From Chloroflexota bacterium (lineage in GTDB: Bacteria > Chloroflexota > Anaerolineae > J036 > Brachytrichaceae): a stretch of DNA of 6,574 nt. The notes under the pieces are model-generated. The model saw only the letters and a program-made list of their open reading frames with translations. It was not told the DNA's origin and searched no databases. Location: the NCBI GenBank assembly GCA_021813225.1, contig JAKALH010000165.1:1-6574 (forward strand), written 5' to 3'. This document shows, one piece after another, positions 1 to 6,535 of the stretch (positions are counted from its first letter, which is position 1; each line of letters starts with the position of its first letter). The position numbers were made by a program, and so were the translations under genes.

Positions 1-137
1 CATGCGGTGTAGGCCTTGAGCATGGCATCAAACGCTTGCTCAAGCATCATCCTCAAGTCCAGCCAGAGGGCACGGAGCCCGATATTCCAGCCTTTCCTTG
101 AGACTCGATCACTTGCGCAGGCGATAGCTGTCGCCAT
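1..137 (-). CDS. Short open frame running off the left edge, unrecognised, doubtful
   Basis: This stretch lies downstream of the DUF2235 remnant. An open frame starts at an ATG at 137 and stays open to the window edge (45 codons). It is in the same frame as the DUF2235 gene, whose TGA is at 156-158. The predicted peptide begins MATAIACASDRVSRKGW and continues with an amphipathic stretch containing MMLEQAFDAMLKAYTA. No clear Shine-Dalgarno precedes the ATG. An alternative start is the ATG pair at 50/47, which follows a GAGG. I recognise no family. It could be the start of a neighbouring gene, such as a partner of the DUF2235 protein, a decayed fragment, or chance. The inverted repeat at 15-22/37-44 falls inside it. 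Confidence is low because too little of the frame is visible. Confidence 0.2.
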   Translation of the reverse strand, partial: MATAIACASDRVSRKGWNIGLRALWLDLRMMLEQAFDAMLKAYTA

Positions 138-155
138 TGCCGAGGCAATCAGGTT

Positions 156-920
156 TCAAATTTGATGTCCATAGCAGCGCACATCGGCCGGCAAGTTGAC
201 AGGTCGATAGTTGGGATCGGCTTGCATGCGTTCGAAAACCGTGTCGTGGATGAGGGCGCCGCTTTCAATCAAGCGCGGCGTCGGCCGCGGCGAGAAATCC
301 CATTGCAAGGCGTACCGTCGGGTTTCCTGATCACGCACCCAATGGCGGCGCGGGATCCACTGGGCGAATTTCCAGAACGAACGGTCCAGTTCGTTATGCA
401 TCGCCGCCAGGGGATTGGCTGGCGCCAGCGTCGAGGCGAGGTTGCTGGCAGGAAAGATCGACGTCAATCGATCGTTGTCGATCGCGAGCCCGGCTGCAGC
501 AGCTTCACGCAGCATCCAGGACAGCGTGATTTTGGCAAGCCCGCTCTCCGCTTCGGGGTAACCGCCACCGACATCGCCGTGATCGCCGGCAAACCAGACC
601 TGTTTCACGTCCGTGCCGGATGATGATGCGGACCACAGATTCGTCCGGAAGAATTTTCGCATTTCGTCAATGGCAACGGCATGGCGCACGGTTTGGACGA
701 TGGGATTCCAGTGGGTGAAAGGCAGGCTGAACGGATCGTAGATCGAGCCTACGCTCGACACGGTGTCCCACAGCCCCATGAAGTGAATGTTCGGGGTGTT
801 TGAGAAGGTCTGCTTGAAATGCGTGCAGACCGGAAGATGCAAGGGGTGTTTCAGTCCCGTGCGCTGTTCTTCGAGGTCATTCGCCTTCTTGGCACGGGTG
901 GCTTCGGCCTTGAATAAATC
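156..920 (-). pseudogene. DUF2235 (Tle1-like) alpha/beta-hydrolase, 5' part removed at the IS junction
   Basis: This is the C-terminal 254 codons of a DUF2235-domain protein. The family includes type VI secretion phospholipase effectors (Tle1) and other Ser-Asp-His hydrolases. Visible family landmarks, in native order from the junction, are GLWDTVSSVG (native residues 49-58), HAVAIDEMRKFF (80-91) and VWFAGDHGDVGGGY (108-121), the last holding the conserved H/D pair. The GxSRGA nucleophile motif, which lies upstream in this family, is absent, as is the start codon. The reading frame continues into the adjoining IS as far as a TTG at 980, which adds 20 IS-encoded residues (MGRRRPRAFLTFTHTILRRP); I regard these as an artefact of fusion. 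The gene ends in YGHQI and TGA. The remaining frame has no stop or visible frameshift, so the break may be recent. No VgrG, PAAR or immunity gene is visible, so an effector role is only a possibility. An active enzyme is unlikely without the serine. Confidence 0.82.
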
Positions 921-932
921 GGGTCTTCGCAA
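921..932. repeat. Left terminal inverted repeat of the ISL3 element
   Basis: GGGTCTTCGCAA marks the transition between DUF2235 coding sequence and non-coding IS sequence. The core GTCTTCGCAA (923-932) matches the right-end core with one mismatch. The exact outer base was placed by eye, since there is no target duplication to fix it. Confidence 0.62.
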
Positions 933-933
933 A

Positions 934-999
934 ATTGTGTGGGTAAAGGTCAGGAACGCTCTCGGCCGTCGCCGACCCAATTTTGTGGGTGAGGCTCAG
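934..999. repeat. Imperfect 20-bp direct repeat near the left IS end
   Basis: Positions 934-953 and 980-999 agree at 16 of 20 bases, sharing TGTGGGT and a terminal TCAG, with starts 46 bases apart. The second copy overlaps the last codons and stop of the transposase. A short inverted pair, ACCCA (975-979) and TGGGT (986-990), sits at the second copy. The repeats may be subterminal transposase-binding sites or simply a sequence quirk; no right-end copy was noticed. Confidence 0.4.
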
Positions 1000-2381
1000 A
1001 TCTCGCCCGACTCCAGCATCGCCACTAGGCGGGCGATGTCCACCCCGTAGTTCACTTCCTCGACCTCCGATGCCATGGGCGGCGCCCGCATCAGCGTCGC
1101 CCGGCCCAGCATGCCGGTGTAGGCGGACTCGGTGGGCGGCGCGCGGTCGAACGTCTCCATGTCCCAGCCCTGCCGGGCGAAGGGCCGGCGCTTGGTCTCG
1201 ATCCGGTGCGCCCCCTTGGAGTACAGGACCAGGGTGCGCAGCACCTCGAAGCTGTGGCCGCGCCCGCGTCGGTTGATGGAACGGATCAGGCTGTTCAGGC
1301 TCTCGGTGAACGCGTTGGTGATGCGGTGGTCGAAGTAGGCCAGGATCTGCGGCTGCCAGTTCCGCCAGGCCGACAGCGTCGGCGCGAAGGCGGCGCGATG
1401 TTCCGGCCCGATGCTCTTGGCCCAGGTATCGAACCGGACAGCAGCTTCAGCCTGGCTTCCCGCCTCGTAGATGTCGAAGTAGGCCTCCTTGAGCCTGTAC
1501 GCCTCGGCCAGTTCCGGGATGTTGTTCAGCCAGCCCGAGAGCAGCAGGCGCTCGCGGTCGTTCAGATCGCGCTCGCGCTTGCGGAACAGGGACAGGTCCT
1601 TCTTCACGCCGGCCGCCTTCTTGCGTGCAGGGTCGGCCTTGTCGACGCGGCCCAGCGACCGGCGGAACTCGTCCAGGGCCATGTTGCCCAGGCGCTGGAC
1701 GTGGAACTTGTCCACGACCACGATGGCGTCGGGCAGCACCTCGCGCACGGCCTCGTGGTACGGCACCCACATGTCGATCGCCACGTACTGCACGTCGGCC
1801 CGGCCCGGCAACCCGGCCAGATACCGCGCGACGGTCTTCTTGTCGCGGTCGGGCAGCATGTTGACAGCGGTGTTGTTCTTCAGGTTCGAGATCACCGCCC
1901 GGGGACGGCGGATGATGTGGATCTCGTCGATCCCCATCCAGTGCGGGGTCTGGAACTTGACCGTGTGTTCCAGCGCCGCTGCATGGGCAGCGAAGACGTT
2001 GCGGATCGTACCTTCGGCCACGCCGATCTCCTCGGCGATGCTGGTGAAGGTGTGGCGCAGCGAGCGCTCGCCGACCCACTTGACCAGGCGCTGGGTCATG
2101 CGCCGGGCGTCGTTGACGCCGGGCAGCGTCTCCATGAAGGTCTTGCCGCAGCCCTGGCAGCGCAGGCGCCTGGCATCCACGTAGACCCCGACCTGCTTGC
2201 CATGGATTGGCAGGTCGTGGACAAGGATCTCGACGCGGCCATGTCCGACCGCCTCCACACAGAGGCAGGCGGGGCACAGACCGACCGGCGATTTGGTCTC
2301 GACTTTGACGTGGTACTCGCGCTCGGACTCTCGCGCAGCCAGGACGCGATAGCCCGGCAAGTTCAGAATGGTGGGCTCCAT
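996..2381 (-). CDS. ISL3-family transposase
   Basis: This 461-residue DDE transposase would catalyse movement of the element containing it. An N-terminal zinc finger has its cysteines at C36/C39 and C75/C78. A helix-turn-helix-like segment follows at about 112-131 (TSIAEEIGVAEGTIRN). The catalytic core then shows D152 in MGIDEIH, D203 in AIDMWVPY, the family block VVDKFHVQRLGN (222-233), and the glutamate E360 in NAFTESLNSLIR. The order and spacing fit the ISL3 DDE domain, and no internal stop or frameshift is visible. The length is at or slightly above the usual 400-450. The tail after about residue 400 (FARQGWDMETF to ARLVAMLESGEI) is less conserved. The ATG at 2381 is the only sensible start, since the right inverted repeat lies just upstream, but no Shine-Dalgarno precedes it. 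It begins 20 bases after the efflux pump stop, on the same strand, so readthrough transcription from the efflux operon is likely. Confidence 0.95.
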   Translation of the reverse strand: MEPTILNLPGYRVLAARESEREYHVKVETKSPVGLCPACLCVEAVGHGRVEILVHDLPIHGKQVGVYVDARRLRCQGCGKTFMETLPGVNDARRMTQRLVKWVGERSLRHTFTSIAEEIGVAEGTIRNVFAAHAAALEHTVKFQTPHWMGIDEIHIIRRPRAVISNLKNNTAVNMLPDRDKKTVARYLAGLPGRADVQYVAIDMWVPYHEAVREVLPDAIVVVDKFHVQRLGNMALDEFRRSLGRVDKADPARKKAAGVKKDLSLFRKRERDLNDRERLLLSGWLNNIPELAEAYRLKEAYFDIYEAGSQAEAAVRFDTWAKSIGPEHRAAFAPTLSAWRNWQPQILAYFDHRITNAFTESLNSLIRSINRRGRGHSFEVLRTLVLYSKGAHRIETKRRPFARQGWDMETFDRAPPTESAYTGMLGRATLMRAPPMASEVEEVNYGVDIARLVAMLESGEI

Positions 2382-2389
2382 TCAAGGGA

Positions 2390-2401
2390 TTGCGGAGACT
2401 G
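2390..2401. repeat. Right terminal inverted repeat of the ISL3 element
   Basis: Read inward on the minus strand this is CAGTCTCCGCAA, with core GTCTCCGCAA (2390-2399) matching the left core with one T/C difference. The two outermost bases do not match the left end's GG, so the tip may have been lost or replaced. It lies between the pump stop codon (2402-2404) and the transposase start (2381). Confidence 0.55.
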
Positions 2402-5400
2402 TCACGACATCGAGGATTGCACCGTCGCGCCATCCCCCCGCTCCGCCTTCTCGAACCGCGCGAAGCGCAGCGCCAGGGTCGGCAGGACCAGCAAGGTCAG
2501 TGCCGTCGAGCTGAACAGCCCGCCGAGGATCACGATCGCCATGGGCCCTTCGATCTCCTGGCCCGGAAGATGCGCGCCGATCGCCAGCGGCAGCAAGCCC
2601 AGCGCCGTGACCGAGGCGGTCATCAGGATGGGTGTGAGACGGTTCATCGCCCCGAGACGCGCCGTCTCCCAGGACCAGGGCAGACCTTCCTCGGTCACCA
2701 GCGACCGGTAGTGCGACAGCAGCATGATGGAGTTGCGCAGCGTGATCCCGAAGACCGTCACGAAGCCCACCGCCGCGCCTAGCGAGATGGGCAACCGAGC
2801 AATCCAGATCGCGGCAACTCCGCCCACCAACGCGAACGGCAGGTTGACCGCCAGCAGCGCCACCGTCCGCCCGTCGCGCAAAGCGATGACCAGCAGGCCC
2901 AGGATCGCCGCCAGCGCCAGCGCGAAGTCCAGCGCCAGTTGCATCCGGGCCTGCCCCGAAGCTGCCGACGTGCCGCCGATGCGCAGGTAATCGCCTGACG
3001 CCAGGGGCAGGCTGGCGAGCTTGCTGCGGGCCCGCGCGACGAACTGCCCGGCACTGCCGCTGACGTTGGCGGTGACGAGCTGCACGCGCTGCGCGCCGCG
3101 GTGGAGGATGAGCGACTGTCCGGAGCGCTCGCGGATCTGCGCCAGAGCGCCCAGGAGCACGACGGTGCCGGAGTTGTTCACCAGCGGCACGTCGGCGATC
3201 GCGGACGGATCCGAACGCAGGGCGGGCGGCAGCACCACCACGATCGCCAGCGACGCCCCCGCGGTGTAGACTCGGCCGACCGTGCGGCCGCTGTAGCAGG
3301 TCTGGATCGCTTGCAGCACCTGCGCCGGAGTGAAGCCGTAGCGCGTCAGGGCGGCGCGGTCGAGGGTGATGGAGAGTTCGGGGGTGCCGGGCGGCGCCTG
3401 GATGCGCACGCCGGCCGCTCCCGGCACCCGGCGCAGCACCTCGGCCACGCGCCGGGCATCGTCGTTCAGAGCCGAGAGATGGCGGCCGTAGAGTGTCACC
3501 ACCACGGGCGCGGTTACACCGGACAGGGTCTCGTGGATGCGCTCGGTCAGAAAGGTGTTGGCCCACCAGCGTACTCCCGGCGCCCCACGGACCGCCTCCA
3601 GGATGCGAGTCTCGGCGGCGGCGCTGTCGGCGTTGCCCTTGGCGCTCAAGGCCACGTCGATCTCCGCCTTGTTGGTCAGGGCGTTGCCGTTGGACAGATG
3701 GGCGCGGCCAGCGTGCATCACCACGTGTGCCACCTCGGGCATGCGCTGCATGATCCCGACCGCCCGCTCGCCGATGTGCATCGTCGTCGCCAGCGACGTG
3801 CCGGGCGCCGTCTGGAAGTGCACGATGAGGTCATTCTCATTGAAGTGCGGAAGGAAGCTTGTGCGCAGGAAAGGCACGGAGGCCAGACCGCCAACAATCA
3901 GGATGAGCACCAGCGCGCCCACTCGCCGGGGGCGGCTATGAACAAGGGCAAGCCAACGTCCGTAACGGCGCTTGATAGACGCCACCAGGGGTGGATCGGC
4001 GGGTTCCAGCCGGCCACGCCCCAGCAGCAGCATCGCCAAAGCAGGCGTAACCGTGAGTGCCACGGCGAGCGATGAAAGGATCGCAAAGACGTAGGCCAGA
4101 GCCAGCGGCTCGAACATACGACCGGCAACACCCGTCATCCGCAATATGGGCAGGAACACGATGACCACCGACAACGTGGCAAAAATGACGGCCTTGCGTA
4201 CCTCCATGGCCGCACGCAATACAACTTCCAATGCCGGTCGCGGTTGTGCGCGAGCGCTGTTCTCGCGCAAACGGCGATGAGTGTTCTCCACGTCCACCAC
4301 GGCGTCGTCCACCACTTCGCCCAGAGCAATCGCGAGGCCGCCGAGTGACAGCGTGTTGAGACTGAAGCCGAAGTGGACAAGGACCAGTGCGGCGGACAAC
4401 AGCGACAGCGGAATCGCGGTAAACGAGATGATCGCTGTTCGCCAATTGCGCAAGGCAAAGTACAACACCAGCATGATGAGCACGCCACCGATCGCCAACG
4501 AATTGCCCACGTCGTGCAACGCGGTGTCGATGAACGTGGCGGGCCGTAGGCCATCAGGCTGGAGTTGGATGCCGTTCTGCTTGAAAACCGGCGCCAGAGC
4601 CGCGAGAGTGCGGTCAAGCCCGTTCGTCACGTCGAGCGTATTGGCACCGTATTGGGCACCGATGACCAGTACCAATCCCTTTTGGGTACCGACCAGCGCA
4701 TCACCGATGGGCGGCGGCGGCGCCGCCACCACGTGCGCGACCTCGCCCAGCGTGACGCTGTGGTGCGCGCGACGCACCAGCAGGCTGTCGGCTAGTAACG
4801 AAGGGGTCGTCGCTTGGCCGTGGCTCATCAGTACAAGCTGCTGGTTCGGTGTGTTGACGACGCCCGCCCCGCGAACCTCACTCGCCTGGGCCGTCGCCGC
4901 AATCAACTGATTCAAGCCGATGTGCAGCGCAACGAGCTTGCTGGGGTCGAACTGCGCCTGCAACTGTTCTGGCTGTGCGCCGAAGATGACGACTTTCGAG
5001 ACGCCGGGTACCGCCAGGAGTGCTGGCCGGATGGTCCAGCGTGCGATCTCGGTCAACTGCATCAGCGACAACTTCGAGGATGACAACCCGATGGTCAACG
5101 CGACGCCTGTGGACGACTGCAGCGGTGCGATAACCGGCGTTGCGCCTGGCGGCAGCAAAGTTGTCAGGGGAGCGATGCGCTGCGCGACAAGTTGCTGATC
5201 GAGATAAACGTTCGTCTTGCCATGGAATACCACCGTCACAACGGAAAGCCCTTCCATCGACTGCGAGCGCAGTACCGACAGCCCGGGAATGCCGTTCACG
5301 GCGTCTTCGACGGGCGTGGTGACCAGCGCCTCGATCTGCCGAGGGGCCAATCCCGCTGCGTTGGTGACGACGGTGATCGTGGGTTGCCCAAACTCCGGGA

Positions 5401-5512
5401 ACACATCGTAGGGCGCATGAAGTACCGCGATGACGCCCAGCAGTGCCAGCCCGAGCGCCGCGAACAGGACCAGCCAGCGCAGACGCAGGCAGAACTCGAC
5501 GATTGCACGCAT
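2402..5512 (-). CDS. Heavy-metal-type RND efflux pump, inner-membrane subunit (CzcA/CusA-like)
   Basis: This is a full-length RND proton antiporter (1036 residues; the family is usually 1020-1070), the energised inner-membrane part of a tripartite efflux complex. TM1 is at about 11-31. A large periplasmic loop runs from about 35 to 333, with the family start PYDVFPEFGQP at 34-44. TM2-TM6 lie between about 335 and 497, TM7 is at 530-548, a second periplasmic loop spans about 550-857, and TM8-TM12 fill about 860-1018. The TM4 proton/substrate signature is GEVVDDAVVDVEN (398-410). D402 and E409 match CzcA D408 and E415 in spacing, but the first CzcA aspartate is replaced by A396, as in CusA. The late family block FGITLRNSIMLLSHY (921-935) is typical of the heavy-metal group. 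I do not see a CusA-like methionine series and cannot assign the ion. The ATG at 5512 has a strong ribosome binding site 12 bases after the adaptor stop. GC content differs between its two halves. Multidrug (HAE-type) function is less likely. Confidence 0.9.
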   Translation of the reverse strand: MRAIVEFCLRLRWLVLFAALGLALLGVIAVLHAPYDVFPEFGQPTITVVTNAAGLAPRQIEALVTTPVEDAVNGIPGLSVLRSQSMEGLSVVTVVFHGKTNVYLDQQLVAQRIAPLTTLLPPGATPVIAPLQSSTGVALTIGLSSSKLSLMQLTEIARWTIRPALLAVPGVSKVVIFGAQPEQLQAQFDPSKLVALHIGLNQLIAATAQASEVRGAGVVNTPNQQLVLMSHGQATTPSLLADSLLVRRAHHSVTLGEVAHVVAAPPPPIGDALVGTQKGLVLVIGAQYGANTLDVTNGLDRTLAALAPVFKQNGIQLQPDGLRPATFIDTALHDVGNSLAIGGVLIMLVLYFALRNWRTAIISFTAIPLSLLSAALVLVHFGFSLNTLSLGGLAIALGEVVDDAVVDVENTHRRLRENSARAQPRPALEVVLRAAMEVRKAVIFATLSVVIVFLPILRMTGVAGRMFEPLALAYVFAILSSLAVALTVTPALAMLLLGRGRLEPADPPLVASIKRRYGRWLALVHSRPRRVGALVLILIVGGLASVPFLRTSFLPHFNENDLIVHFQTAPGTSLATTMHIGERAVGIMQRMPEVAHVVMHAGRAHLSNGNALTNKAEIDVALSAKGNADSAAAETRILEAVRGAPGVRWWANTFLTERIHETLSGVTAPVVVTLYGRHLSALNDDARRVAEVLRRVPGAAGVRIQAPPGTPELSITLDRAALTRYGFTPAQVLQAIQTCYSGRTVGRVYTAGASLAIVVVLPPALRSDPSAIADVPLVNNSGTVVLLGALAQIRERSGQSLILHRGAQRVQLVTANVSGSAGQFVARARSKLASLPLASGDYLRIGGTSAASGQARMQLALDFALALAAILGLLVIALRDGRTVALLAVNLPFALVGGVAAIWIARLPISLGAAVGFVTVFGITLRNSIMLLSHYRSLVTEEGLPWSWETARLGAMNRLTPILMTASVTALGLLPLAIGAHLPGQEIEGPMAIVILGGLFSSTALTLLVLPTLALRFARFEKAERGDGATVQSSMS

Positions 5513-5519
5513 CAGACCG

Positions 5520-5526
5520 CTCCCTC
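5520..5526 (-). promoter_or_regulatory. Ribosome binding site of the RND pump gene
   Basis: GAGGGAG on the minus strand overlaps the adaptor's TGA stop (5525-5527) and lies 7 bases before the ATG at 5512. This supports the chosen start and coupling of the two genes' translation. Confidence 0.75.
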
Positions 5527-6535
5527 AATTGTCGTCATCGTTTTCTGCCTTGGCTGATTTTGCCTTCGCCGCAGGCGGCGGCGACTCCGATGCGGCGAAG
5601 AGTAGAGCTGCGCCCGCGACCACGATCCGCTGCCCCGCCTGAAGTGCCGTACCGTCACCCACCGCCACGAAATAGCCCCCCTCGTCGCGCGACGAGGCCG
5701 GCACCGCGACCGGTGCGAACGACGCGGCGCCGGTCTGGCGGTAGACGAGCGCCGTCCCGTCGTGCCACACCACGGCGGACGGCGGAACCAGGACGCCGGC
5801 CACCGCACCCGACCCGCTCAAGGCCACCGTCAGCGGCGTGCCGATTGGCGCGGAATCCTGGGCGGACATGAGGTAATACAGGCTGGGACCAGCGACGCCT
5901 GCGGCGGCGCGCGGTGCGCGGCTGACCAGGTGCAGGGTTACGTGTTTGCCGTCAGGCGTCGAGGCCGCCGGATCGGTCGACACGGCCGGCAGCGACTGCC
6001 CAAGTGGCAGGCTGACCTCGACGAGCTGTTGGGCGCCGCTTCCCAGTTGCGGCAGCGGCGCCGCTCCGGAAGACGCGGCGGTCGCGAGCTTGGCGCCCCA
6101 GTCGGTGCGCGCGCGGGCATCGAGCTCGGTGAGCTGCACCTGCGCGTTGGCCTGGTTGGCCTCGGCGACCTGCAGCCGCGACTGCGCCGCCTGGAAGGCC
6201 GCCTGCGAGATGTTGTGCTGAGACCGATACAGATCGGCGGCACGGGCCGCCTCGCTGCGTGCCAGCGCGGTCGTGGCCTGCGCGGCGGCGAACGTGCTGC
6301 GCGCGGCGGCGATCTGCGCCGACAGAGTAATCAACGGTCCGGGATCGAGAACGAGGCCGTAGGCGGAGACCTGCGGGGCGCGCTTGACCTGTTGCAGCAC
6401 CGCGGTCCGAATCCCGCCGGCCGCGATGGCCTTGGCGTCGAGGGTGACGGTGGCGAGTTGCCCCGCGGCAGCGGTGCCCGCCGCAGCGGCGGCGATGACC
6501 AGCGCGGCGAACTTGAAGAATGTCCTGTGCATCAT
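5525..6535 (-). CDS. Periplasmic adaptor (membrane fusion protein) of the RND efflux system
   Basis: This 336-residue adaptor should link the RND pump to an outer-membrane channel across the periplasm. It has an N-terminal signal peptide: MMHRTFFKF, then a hydrophobic alanine-rich core to about residue 24, with likely cleavage near TAAAGQ and no lipobox cysteine. A short beta stretch at about 45-70 leads directly into an alanine/glutamine-rich alpha-hairpin at about 72-142 (LARSEAARAADLYR, then LQVAEANQANAQVQLTELDARAR). Beta-barrel and membrane-proximal-like segments follow, including GTPLTVALSGSGAVAGVLVPPSAVV (232-256, given here as a run of short strands) and DGTALQAGQRIVVAGAALL. The tail is lysine/alanine-rich and ends ENDDDN. 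I cannot find the paired lipoyl half-motifs normally flanking the hairpin, nor an N-terminal His- or Met-rich metal-binding stretch, so the family call rests on overall architecture and synteny. ATG 6535 overlaps the preceding gene's stop (ATGA). A second ATG at 6532 has better spacing (6 bases) from GGAG. Confidence 0.82.
   Translation of the reverse strand: MMHRTFFKFAALVIAAAAAGTAAAGQLATVTLDAKAIAAGGIRTAVLQQVKRAPQVSAYGLVLDPGPLITLSAQIAAARSTFAAAQATTALARSEAARAADLYRSQHNISQAAFQAAQSRLQVAEANQANAQVQLTELDARARTDWGAKLATAASSGAAPLPQLGSGAQQLVEVSLPLGQSLPAVSTDPAASTPDGKHVTLHLVSRAPRAAAGVAGPSLYYLMSAQDSAPIGTPLTVALSGSGAVAGVLVPPSAVVWHDGTALVYRQTGAASFAPVAVPASSRDEGGYFVAVGDGTALQAGQRIVVAGAALLFAASESPPPAAKAKSAKAENDDDN

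Larger units (their letters stand above)
921..2401 (-). mobile_element. ISL3-family insertion sequence
   Basis: The element is about 1.48 kb with one transposase gene. The left outer end reads GGGTCTTCGCAA (from 921). The right outer end, read inward on the opposite strand from 2401, is CAGTCTCCGCAA. They agree at 9 of 10 positions after the first two bases (923-932 against 2390-2399), which is the placement and style expected for ISL3 inverted repeats. The outermost two bases disagree. The flanking octamers, AATAAATC on the left and TCACGACA on the right, are not a duplication, although ISL3 elements normally make 8-bp ones. The element therefore probably sits at a secondary junction, or its exact end is off by a base or two. 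It cuts a DUF2235 gene on one side and meets the stop codon of the efflux pump gene on the other. About 75 bases separate the transposase stop from the left end, but only about 20 lie before its start. Confidence 0.72.

Noticed and set aside
15..44. Perfect 8-bp inverted repeat (CTTGAGCA / TGCTCAAG) with a 14-base loop
   Set aside because: There is no T-tract and the loop is large. It lies within an open frame and can be explained by codons for LEQ and MLK. It is too weak to call a terminator or operator.
138..185. Possible frameshift extending the DUF2235 gene (another frame reads PDCLGNGDSYRLRK then stop)
   Set aside because: The peptide looks plausible, but without a homologous C terminus I cannot tell whether the native gene ended there. 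The in-frame stop after YGHQI is the simpler reading.
963..990. Small hairpins just past the transposase stop (CGGC/GCCG and ACCCA/TGGGT)
   Set aside because: Stems are only 4-5 bp and no U-run follows in the transcribed direction, so I do not call a rho-independent terminator.
787..1050. Plus-strand open frame across the IS/DUF2235 junction
   Set aside because: It spans two unrelated sequences, has no ribosome binding site or domain, and is opposite real coding sequence.
1206..2711. Long plus-strand open frame (501 codons) opposite the transposase and the pump 3' end
   Set aside because: It is a shadow frame of GC-rich minus-strand genes. It crosses from the IS into an unrelated gene and shows no recognisable domain.
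3101..4075. Plus-strand open frame of 324 codons opposite the pump gene
   Set aside because: The composition is typical of an antisense frame (His, Arg and Gln rich), with no domain. The minus-strand protein is clearly the real one.
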